Positions 34,959-45,734 of a DNA stretch of 49,870 nt are shown here, in pieces. Position 1 is the stretch's first letter. Every line of letters begins with the position of its first letter. The stretch comes from Herpomyces periplanetae (lineage: Eukaryota > Ascomycota > Laboulbeniomycetes > Herpomycetales > Herpomycetaceae): contig WMKJ01000093.1 of NCBI GenBank assembly GCA_009733715.1, positions 1 to 49,870 of the forward strand. The letters are read 5' to 3'. A program made the position numbers and the translations under genes. The notes beneath the pieces are model-generated. The model was not told where the DNA came from. It was given only the letters and a program-made list of their open reading frames with translations, and made no database searches.

Positions 34959-35502
34959 AGAACGGGCAGGGCAGCGTCTGCATGTGGGTGCAACAGGGGC
35001 TGCCACTGTGGTTAATTGCAGGGATGTTGTGGTTCATGATTGTCGTCGTGTTTTGGCCCCGCGCATTGCATTAGTCTGGGGAGCGCAAGCCGCGAGAGCG
35101 ACATTTGTATTGCACCTTCGCCCCGTCCTCACTATTCCTCCCCGCGCCCTCCCGCCCAACCCCATCCCCCCGCTTTAACCTTTTTCCCCCTCCCGCAGTC
35201 ACGTGCCACTATTTCCTCTTCAAATCGAAAATTTCGGCGGTTCGTTTCTCTTCCACGAATTTTATTTCCCTTTTTCCCTCTCATTCTACAAATTCGTCCT
35301 CAATTGTCATTATTTCGTTCCTCTCTACCTCTTTTACTTACCGTGATTTCATTTTCTTTCAATTTTTTCATTAATTTACTTTTTTCCTTAATTCTTTTTC
35401 GACGCGCTTCTCTTCTTTACCCCTTTATATAATTTTCACTTATCCATCTATTTCTCACTTCTCCTGAGTTTCCTCACTTTTCTAATCTATCCTATTCCCA
35501 TT
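34959..35502 (+). promoter_or_regulatory. Upstream region of LCB1: GC-rich patch, E-box, pyrimidine leader
   Basis: 34959-35170 is GC-rich. GTCACGTG at 35198-35205 is a Cbf1-type E-box. From about 35205 to the ATG the plus strand is almost wholly C/T, like other long leaders in the window. Frames of 80-130 codons here reflect this bias and have no family resemblance. Confidence 0.5.
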
Positions 35503-37649
35503 ATGTCCACTTACACGCTTATCCATCCTTCTCTTTCCGTGCTATCCCAACGCCCAGACACCTCCTTAAGACCCCCTCCCTCTCCATCTCCCGTGAACCT
35601 TGCTATTACTGCAGCTACTTCAGTAATCCTCAATCATATTGCTCATTTATTTTCGTCTTTCACTTCTCTACTTCTTCGCATACCCGGCTCTGCCATTGTA
35701 TTGCGATACATTAAATCTTCATATCAGAATGATCCCCTCCGTTCCATTATCGAATTGCTCCTGTTCTTATTTGCTTTAAGATATTTACTTAGTTCTTCTT
35801 ATTCACCGTCCCAACGCTCTGGCTCCTCTTCAACTCGTGTTCACCTTACTAATGAGGAAATCGAATCTCTAATCGATGAATGGGCACCTGAACCGCTCGT
35901 TGAACCTCTTACTCCCTTAGAGGAAGAAGACCTAAAATCCCTTGTTGTCGTTTCAGGTCCTATCGGGCCACGCACCAAACTTACTACCGGCAAAACAGTC
36001 ACTAACCTTGCTACAACGAATTACTTCAATCTTGTCACTTCCGATAATATTAAAACAGAAGCTATTCGCGCCCTAAGAACTTACGGTGTCGGTCCTTGTG
36101 GTCCACCAGGATTCTATGGTACTCAAGATATACATATGCGGCTCGAAGCTGATATTGCGCAGCATGTCGGTTTACCTGCTTGTCTAGTATTCGCTCAATC
36201 CTTCTCTACCATATCTTCCGTTATTCCTGCCTTTGCTAAACGTGGCGATATCATAGTTGCCGATCGCGCCGTTAACTTTTCTATACGTAAAGGCATTCAG
36301 TTGTCCCGTTCAATACTTTATTGGTACGATCATAACGATATGGATAGCTTGGAGCGTGTATTATCCGCTATCGTGGATCATCACCAACGAAATAAAACAC
36401 GACTTACCCGTAGATTCATTGTAACCGAAGCCTTATTCGCTCACACTGGCAGCGTAATCGATCTTGTCAAGTTAGTGGAACTGAAATATCGTTACAAGTT
36501 CCGGTTAATTTTGGACGAGTCCATATCTTACGGTTTACTAGGCGAAACTGGTCGTGGTGTTACTGAATCTCAACACGTTGATCCTTCTTCCATTGACATG
36601 TTAGTCGGATCCCTTTCATCTGCAATTGGAGCTGGAGGTGGTTTCTGTGCTGGTGCCCGTGAAGTTGTCGAGCATCAACGTATTAATGCCGCCAGTTACA
36701 CATTTTCTGCTGCCCTTCCTGCAATTCTTGCTACAACTGCTCGTGAAGTTATACACACATTGCAAACGAAGCAAGGCGCTACCTTGTTAGCACAATTACG
36801 TGAGAATACGCGCATATTGCGCTCCCATATCGAACCACGTTCTGAGTATCTTCGGTGCACGTCATCCCCGGATAACCCTCTTCTAATCTTCGTACTAAAC
36901 GAAGAATTAGTCAAACGAAGAGGATGGTCGCGTCATGAAGTGGAATGGATCATGAAAGAAATCGTTGACGAGGTAAGTTTTCGAGTTTTTAACCCGTAAA
37001 CGATTACACAACTTGCCAATTGTTTCATTCTTTCATAAATTTAACTATGTGTGCACAGTGTTTGAGTAAGAATGTTTTGATAACGCGGTTAAGGTCTTTA
37101 CCATTACCGCCCGGTATGTTGAACGATCTTCAGCGGACTTCTCGTTTGACGCAAAATTCTACATGGGCTAAAGCATCAGACCCTTCCACCAATGGGACCA
37201 GTAATAGTCTCAAGCCGAGCCCATTGCAATCCATTAACGAATGGCAGCCTATTCCTTCGTTAAAGGTACACGTATGCGTAGGATTATCGAGACGAGAACT
37301 CGAATCTGCAGCTGCAGTAATACGACAGGCTACACGAAAAGTAATCTCTACGCGACTTCGTTCACGAACTCCCGTCAATACTGCGGCAAGTACTTTTGTT
37401 TCAGTCGATAACAGCGAGATCACCTACACCGATTCTCATTCTATGGCACTATCTCCAACATCCACCGGTATAGCTGCAACGGAACGAGCTGGTGCTACCA
37501 CTGCTCCGTGCGCAATTAATTCAGCATTTGCACCCGCAAGTGCATCTTCAGTAACATTTCCCGGAACTTCACCAGTGGTTACTAGTGTGTTGAGTTCCTT
37601 TTATGAGTCCGCGCAATCTCACTCCTTATCATATCGCGTCTCCGAGTAA
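35503..37649 (+). CDS. LCB1: Serine palmitoyltransferase subunit 1
   Basis: Non-catalytic partner of Lcb2; together they condense serine and palmitoyl-CoA, the first step of sphingolipid synthesis in the ER. Exons 35503-36972 and 37059-37649, 686 residues (yeast Lcb1 558). An N-terminal membrane region (about residues 30-105) includes LLLFLFALRYLL. The PLP-fold core has NYFNLVTSDNIKTEAIRALRTYGVGPCGPPGFYGT, RRFIVTEALF, LILDESISYGLLG and LVGSLSSAIGAGGGFCAGAREV. The last block lacks the PLP-binding lysine, as expected for LCB1 rather than LCB2. Within exon 2 a Ser/Thr/Ala-rich insert lies between the conserved VHVCVGLSRRELESAA and the end, so the C-terminus is longer than usual. Intron: GTAAGT donor, TTAAC branch, ACAG acceptor. 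Confidence 0.94.
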
Positions 37650-38825
37650 TCAATTATTCGCGTGTTATGTAGGCCGAACCAGTTCACGCTTGAATTGTTA
37701 CGCCTCCACAAAATATTTTCCACTTCCCATAATGTAAACTATCACAGTCCCCCAACCAAATTTGCGCCCTATGCACCACTATTAAACATCACGATCAACG
37801 TTCCTGATCACGCACACAAACATACATCAAATTATTTCATCATGGAGACCAATCCACTTCCGCGCGTACCAGTCGGGGTACGGTTCGCGTTAATCCAGTT
37901 ACGATAAACATCCTTTCCCTTTCGCTTCAGTGTTTGTGGACAATGCAACACCGCTAAATAGGGCTGGGGCGCTACGCTGGTACCCTTATCCCATTTTTTC
38001 TCCGTACGCTGTTAAATGTGTTGTCAGACCAGCACGAGCAACGGCTTGACGTTGCAGGGCCAGATCTCCTGTTACTTACGAGTTGAGAATTGGTAATTTG
38101 AGTATTGGAAATAAAATTCATTATGAAGTATTTTCATTGTATCACGCGTGTGCTAAGATTAGGTACGCAATTTCGTAAAATATTATCGTAAGCGAAGAAA
38201 TCGAGCAACGCGGAATAAAAACCCCACGTAGAGAGCACAAAACAGTGGAAAAAAAACGTTAACAAAAAAAGTGAAGCAAACAAAGCGCGCACAGGCTATT
38301 CTAAGCTTGTCGGATCTTCAAAAAGTTATGCATGACTCGCCGCGAACCAAATAGCTTAAGAGATGTATAGATTAGCCGGTCGAGCTGCGTAATGAAATTG
38401 TGATATGACGTGCGAGCGCACTCTTCCTAATGCATCCGTTACTCCAACCCCAAATTTTCAGTCTCACACGTGCGCATGGCAGAACTGAAAAAGAGTAACG
38501 GAAGTGGGGCACGCGCGTCCAGAGCTCATGAAGGCTGAGTATGATAGCCGCCCGATGAGACAAACGGTTAAAACACACCATGGGTCATTGTCCATTCGAG
38601 CAGTTCCGAGGTGTCCCACCCCACCATCCTGCGAATCAGAAGTATCGCATACGCATGCACGCGCAAGTGGGCGAGTGCAAACATGCAACTCACTACATTG
38701 TACACGCGCAGCAACACACTAATAACAAGAACTCTCACCAAGCGTTAAAAGGAAAATCAAACACATGTACATTAAAATGCGCGTGCAAGAACAAGAATCA
38801 ATCAATCAATTGCGTTTTCATACTA
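37650..38825. other. Convergent intergenic region LCB1 / FKS1
   Basis: 1.2 kb between two 3' ends. Overlapping frames on both strands around 38372-38942 have no family resemblance, and the one ending at 38942 overlaps the true last exon of the glucan synthase. I see no gene here. Confidence 0.5.
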
Positions 38826-41800
38826 TCAAAACCTGAACATTCCAGCGTCATCCGGCCCTGCCGTTACGTCTGGATTTTGGAGAGTTCGTCCAGTTTGACT
38901 GGATGTCGTGTCATTATTATTCAGCTTGTTCGGTTGCATTAAATCAAAAGGAACGGAGGGTATGTTTTTAAGACTACCCGATGCTGCAAGTGGTCCGGCA
39001 ATCAAAGCAAAGAAAACGATAAAAAGCGTAAAATAAAGAATCGAATATCGAATGACACGACGCTTGCGTAGTTTAGTTTGCTTGATCGAGTAAATTGGTG
39101 GACGAATTTGTCGACTGTACGCGCAACAACCATATTAGCGAAACGGGCCAATAAAACCATGCAAAAACCACACCATTACTTACCTAGGTCGCAACCAAAA
39201 GAGCATGACCGAATGAAACTTGTCAACGTAAGGAATAAGTAAAACCGGCAACATGAGAAACAGCAGAACGTGTCCAAGAACAAAATCTGCCGCAAAAAAG
39301 CCCAGTTCGGTAAGCTTGCAAAGAAATTCTCGGCCAGGCTGACTGATAGTATGCCAACCCATAGCATACCATTTACCTGTCCACCATGCAATGTTACTCG
39401 TATCACTCTTGAATTCACGAGTGAGTCCGAGAGAGATAATCAATTTGTAAACGAAGCGTTGCAATGCAACTACGGCGATCATGCCAGCCAATGCTTTACT
39501 AAACGACCATCCTTCTAGGAAGAACATAACTTCAAAGAAGGCGAGCATCATGAAAACCGCAATAGCATGAGCAATGGCAGCCAGTACAGCACCAAATTTA
39601 CGACAGCACATTGAAAGTAAAGGTCCCATACAGCATGCCATAGCAAAGAAGGCTGCCAAAACTCCTGCGTTGACGGCAATTGGAGCAAACGCCACAATAG
39701 CAACCCGCATAAGAGAGTTAGTCGGCTTAATCTCAGCATCAGGATTATTCTCTTGGATGACACCAGTTTGGGCATTAATGTAAAGGTAAGGGATTAGAGT
39801 CACAACAACGAGGAGTAGTGGACCGACAATTTCGCTAAAGAAGATATTTGTGAATTGAGCACGGGGAACATCTCCTGACAATTTAGACGAGGGGCTGCCC
39901 AAAGCCTTGCGTTTGTAACCGGTAATGCGGGTTCTCGATAATCGACAAAAGCCGATCCAACTGGCCGCATGAGAGCGAGTGTTACCGCGAGACAACCAAC
40001 GAAGATACTCACGGTAATCAATGAAGAAATCATTCCAGGCAAACTGATGAGGATTGAATAAGAATGGACTTATACAAAGCGCCAATAAGGATACCCAAAA
40101 GTAGAGTAACCATACACCCCAGACGGTAATAGTGGCGAATAAAAGCATCATAAGCAACCTTGCACCACCGTATATTGATGGTCCGGCGAAACGGGAGTAG
40201 AGAATACCAAAGGGAATACGCGCTGTTGCAAAACCTCGTCCAGTACCGATATACCTCGCACCACCGTAAGCAAAGTCAGTGTGAAGCGAATTAGCGTAAA
40301 TTTGACAAACGAAAACCTCGAATAAGGGGGAAAGGGATGAGAAATGCTTAGCCAGTCGAGTAGCAGCACGCCAACAGCCACGTTCGGTTAATTCTTGTAC
40401 AACTAGAGGTACGAAGGAGATGAAGAACACGATAAAAATTGAAACAACACAACGTTGGACCCAGTCAAGAATAGGGACAAGGTTTGCACAACCTGTAGGC
40501 TCCAGGGGATCTGTGATGGGGACATTTTTATTGTACTTGCAAATGATAGTTTCATGACGAAGAGCTCCAAGATTAAGAACAGTGAACATAAAGAGTTGCA
40601 CTGAAAGTATAATGAAAAGATTGTTGATATGGAAGCCTGGGTGAGCATAATAGAACGACAGAAACCGATCCAGAGGAAGCTGAGTTCCCAGATAATAGTA
40701 TTCACGTGAAAGCATTTGTTCACCCATACCAGTACCAATTTTGGTGGTGAAATTGAGAATAGAGCCAAATCCAAGATCACGACCCTTGCCACACTGGTAG
40801 TATTCGCAATGTTTAATACGACCGCCACGAATTAGAGCATTCATACCAGCGTAAATATCTTCATTCAAATGCAAACCTTTTTGAGCCTTAGAAACTCCAC
40901 CACGGGTAGTCATGAAAATCCCGTTCAAGAAATCCGGATGTCCATAATGTAATTTTCCGCCAATCTGCGCTAGAGTACGCGCAAACAGAGTTCCAAATGT
41001 TTGCTCCTTTCCAGCGGCAACGTCTCCAAGAATTCCGATATTTTCCGAAAATATATATTCACGAGCACCGAGGATGGCCACGGGGTTAGTCGCAGCCGGA
41101 GGAATACCCGGGGTGTACGGGGATACGTTATCAGTGGTCATCTCCTCGAACTCGGCTAACACAGAACGGATTTTAAGGCATTCTTCAAGGTAATTATCTT
41201 GGTTAGCGTCAATTAACTGAATATACTCCCCACGGTAAAAGATAATACAATGATTTTGATTGTCGGATTTTCCATCACCAAGAATTGGATTCCCGGATAA
41301 TTGAATGCGAAACTTAGGCCGTCTCATGCCATTCTCCATTTGTTCCGAATGTCCGTCAATAAGCACAGAGTATATCCGAGGCTCATCGCCCTCGTTAACA
41401 GGTGGTTCTTCATCCAAATAGGCAATTTGAAGGTCTGAGTAAGCACGTAATAAAAATTCCGTATTTTCACGTTCTTCCTGGGTAAATTTAGCATAACGTT
41501 GCATGGAGACAACAATTTTGAACTTGCGTCGGGCCATACGTTCCAACTCTCGTTCTAAACGATCAGAGTTACCACCAAACATTCTGACCACTTCGGGATT
41601 CTCAATACGATAAAGTAATTTAATAGCACGAGAATAATTCATGAATCCCGAAATAGTACGATAAAGCGTCTGTGACCTAAGCGAAGCCCATATACGTGTA
41701 CGTAGTGTATACTCTGGCGCTGCAGACTTGAAACCAATACAATAGAAGGGAAGATCGTCAATCTTACTCTTTTGAGTATCTTTCTCGTTCTTTTCAGTAG

Positions 41801-44800
41801 ACCCTCCTCCGCTCATATGATCACCACCTCCGTTAGCCCCACCAGAGTACTGTGAAGTTTCATCGGCAAGAATCTTTGTATCCTTGACAAAGCAGTCCCA
41901 TTCATGAGGATGTAACTGTTTCAGATATTCCAACAGTGTGACGCGTGAATACGGTTCATCTTCTCGAATAATTTCTCGCAGTGATAAAAGTATCTTCTCA
42001 CTGTAGTGGGGAATCATAACTGTAAAAGTTGGCATATTATCAACAGGTAATGGTTCGGGGATTGGTGTAGAAAGTGACTGGGCAAAAAAGGAAATGCGCC
42101 GCTCGGCCTCACTTTGACTAGGAAAAAACTCCGTTTTGAAAGAATGATCTTCTTGGGAGACGAAGAACGTGGGAGCTCGAAGTGTCCGTTTGCCTTCTTG
42201 TTCCGACGGAACCTGATGATACAACAGCTTCTGAACATGATCAATGGCCAATAAATGCTCTCGATACATTGATATTACAATAGCATTCCAAATTTGAGAG
42301 ATGAGAACCTTCGGCTTGTACTTGATCTCCATATCAGTAGTAGCGAGTATTTTAGAATAGATTCGCTTGGGTAATCTGGAGAAAATATTACGCCATGGTG
42401 TCCAAATTGAAACACCTAGATAGAATGACCGAGCAACAGAGAAAACGGTATTCCAAATAATGTACCAGAGGTATGTATCCAAGAAGAAGAGAGTAAGATC
42501 TGTAAGAAACATTATTACAAGAAGAATCTTGGGTTGCAAGTAGCAAAGATAAGTGCGAATCAGCTTGTCACCTTGACACACGCTAATTTGCATAGTCGAC
42601 AATATTCGAATTGGATCCCGGAATGAAAGGGTGAGGAAAAAGTAAGACTCGGTAAGTTTAGCCGCAAATACAAGCACCCATAGTCCGTAAGACATCCACA
42701 TATCATTACCCCTAAGTCGTGGATAGCTAGCCGTGAATGTCTGACTCGCTACATATTGGCGAGAGTTTCGCGTCAGGTAGCTACCCCAGAGAGCACCAAG
42801 TGGCATTATTGAGAAATAGAGGAAAGTGACGAGGGCTATAAGGAACTGAACGATACCCAGAATAAGTGCAATACGCCCACCATGATTATGATTAATTATG
42901 AATATGTAAACGGACGGCGCAAAATTAATCGCAAAAACCAAAGTAAGGAAGAGTAATCGCTTTGTCAAGTGTTGGGCTCCACTCCAGCGACGGGGCACAA
43001 AACACCATTCCGCAACTGTTGCAGCAATCATGATTAGAGAAGCAATAGTCCCACCAAGAGCTACGGCAGACCAGCGGGCTGAGGCAGGGGGTTGATTATC
43101 GATTTGTTGCTCATAGTCTTTAGTATAGAGGGTGGGGGAATTGAAGGCGGTGTAAAACCAAAATGCAGTAATATGAATTACCCAGATCCGATTGAAATTA
43201 ACAAGCATATGAAACCAAGAGCGAGATTCCTTGTAAGTTTTGAAGAACGCTTTACGCCATACTACATCCTTGAGACGCAGGTAACGTTGATCGGGAGGAA
43301 GGTCAACAAGACGAGTTTTATCGGTAAGGGTAATTCGCTCAATACCCTCGGGATACCAAAATAGCTGATTGATGTCATCGTAACCGATAATTTTAGAATG
43401 GTCCCGTTCTCGTCGAATATACTTACCATTTTGGATTTCATATCCTTGGTCACGGCAATACTGATATAGTGGGGTAATGATATCGTTAAGATAAGTGCAC
43501 TCAGGTACTGGTTCGACACGTTGCTGACACGCCTGAGAATTTAAGTAATCATCTGCACACTTGAATATGAAACAAAGTGTTTCCGGCATAAAACGAACTT
43601 GATTAGCTTCACCCCAACAGAGGAGATATAGGGCAATCTGTCGGGCACGATCGTGATGGGAAAGTCTATTCATTCGTGTTTTCCAACGATACTCTGCCGC
43701 TTCCAAGCTATTATCGCCTTCCAGGGCTTCTAGAGTTTCGGTTTCGTTTAGAGGGTTTTGACGAGTACGTTTCTTCTCAGCAAATCGCGCCTTCTTGGTC
43801 CGTCGATTGCCTTTTCCAAGTTTAATGTTGGCAAAGCCGACGGCGTCGTCCAAGTCCAGATGGGCGGCAAAGTACCAACGGCGGTAATTGGCATTCTCGC
43901 CACCAATGTAATCTGCGTGCAAGGATAGTAAAGCCTGATTGGGTGACATACGCGATGCACGGGAATCCAAAATAGTCATTAGATGATCAAACATGTTACG
44001 CATGCTATCACGCTGAAAGCCAAATTTAGCGGTGAGATCGATAAAAATATCTTCAATTTCCTCCTTTGAAAGCGGAACCTGAGCATCAGAAGTCCAAGCT
44101 GGATAAGGCTCTCGTGAACGTTGACCGGAGGGGAGGGTACTGGGATAATCGATCCCATAGATAGGGGTCGATGCACCAGAGCTCCGATTTCCGGGATAAG
44201 AGACCTGAGAGGAAGGGGGACGATAACCGGAAGGTCGGTTGCCAGCGATTAAATGAGGATGATCAGGATAAGTGTTGAATCGTTCATCGGGTCGATTATA
44301 ATAATCTAAATCTGCGGCACGGACCATGTCCGATCGCATGGTGAAGTCGGAGAAAGTTTCTGAATCTTCTTCTGAATCATGAGGGTACGATGGGTGATGA
44401 TTAGGACGACGACGGGGTGGAGGAAGTTGAGATGATGAGTATGTTGGAGGATAATGAGAAGGCGTGAGAGGAGCACCTGAATTAGGAGCTTGATTTGAGT
44501 GCTGAGGTTGTGAATCGTAATATTGATCAGGATAATACTCATCAGGGTAGGTGTCGGCAGGAGGGTAAGAGTCGGCGGGAGGGTATGAATCTGGAGGATA
44601 GGAAGCATGATGATGAGAGGCTTGAACAGGATGATGATAATTTGGAGCAGCAGCAACAGAAGGATCATCGTAAGAATCTTGGTCATAATACTGGTGAGGA
44701 GGTATGGCACCCTGAGCTGGATTAGCAGAATTCAACTGGTTTGGCGGGTGATTAGAATATAAAGCTGAAGAATCATCGTAATAAGGCGCAGAGGGAGGAT

Positions 44801-44834
44801 ACTGATTATCGGGAGGATAGCGAGGGTTTGCCAT
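38826..44834 (-). CDS. FKS1: 1,3-beta-D-glucan synthase catalytic subunit
   Basis: Plasma-membrane GT48 enzyme that makes the main wall glucan from UDP-glucose; target of echinocandins, activated by Rho1. Exon 1 is 44834-39184, exon 2 39114-38826, 1979 residues. The N-terminal 220 residues are Pro/Tyr/Gln-rich and disordered, then the conserved FKS block ([21 protein letters not shown]). A first membrane cluster, a large cytosolic catalytic region (about 840-1430) and a second membrane cluster follow. Hot spot 1 reads FLTLSFRDP (733-741) and hot spot 2 DWVQRCVVS (1457-1465). A simple scan stops at 39180 with LRPR, but the stop lies in a GTAAGT donor. Splicing gives [14 protein letters not shown] and a final membrane segment ([20 protein letters not shown]) plus a tail ending MFRF. 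Confidence 0.96.
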
Positions 44835-45734
44835 AGTGAGAGGAGAGGAGGGAAAGGAAGAGGAGAGAATGTGTGAATGTGTGCGCGTGAGCGTATGAGA
44901 AATGAGAGGGAAAGAGGTGTACTAGGGGAAAGGGAGGTTTATATAGGTAATATGAACAGGAGTGATAAATGTAGAAAAGGGGCGGAAGAGCGAATGTGTG
45001 AGTAAAGGGAAGAGAAGAGGAGAGGGGGGCAAGGTGAAGGACGGAAAGCGGTGAAAGTGAATGAGAGGGGAAGGGGGTTAGGGTTTTAAATCGGAAGAAG
45101 AATTGAAGAGAGGAGGAAGTGAGGGAAAGGAAGGAAAAAAAAAAACTATACGGAAGGAAAGGATGAATATGGAGGAAGAGACGAAAAAAAATGGAAGAAA
45201 TTGAAAAGATTGAAAGGGAAACGGGGAAAAAGTGTGAAAGAAAGGAATGAAGCGAAAAAGGAGACGAAGAGTGGGTGAAGACGATGTTTAAGTAGCCCGA
45301 TTTGGTCACGCGAGAATGACTAAGCTCAAATTAATAATATTCAGGGGCAGCGAGAAATTGGAAAATTGGCGGGGAAACGTGGGAAAAACGATAAGCCGAG
45401 GTTGTACGCCACATTTCCCGCGGTTGGCTGCGCCACGTGAGTTGGGGGAGAGCGGGTCGGGAGAACGATTTAGCGGGCACGGGATTCGCTGGGGGCGCGT
45501 TGGGGATCATGATGGTGATGAAGATATTTAGAGAAGTGGTGATGGTTTAGCGGAGGAAGATTTGTGTAGATTGAATCAATTGATGGGGATTTTTTTTTCG
45601 GGTTTGTTTGCGAATGAATGGCTACATTTAAAATTTTTAATGGTTGTGTGTGGAGTTAATGGTTTTTATAAAGTGTGTAGTAGTTCGTTTTTTATACATC
45701 GCGTAAAAACTCCAATAATCTCTTTTATTTTATC
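44835..45734. other. Divergent promoter region FKS1 / APC2
   Basis: 900 bp. 44835-45300 is A/G-rich on the plus strand, so FKS1 has a long pyrimidine leader; a 167-codon minus-strand frame there is Ser/Phe/Leu/Pro-rich and reflects that bias. 45390-45500 is GC-rich with CACGTG at 45434-45439. A T-rich leader precedes APC2. Confidence 0.55.

Noticed and set aside
44806-45309. 167-codon minus-strand frame upstream of FKS1
   Set aside because: Composition is Ser/Phe/Leu/Pro as expected from a CT-rich strand; it overlaps the FKS1 start in another frame and has no family resemblance.
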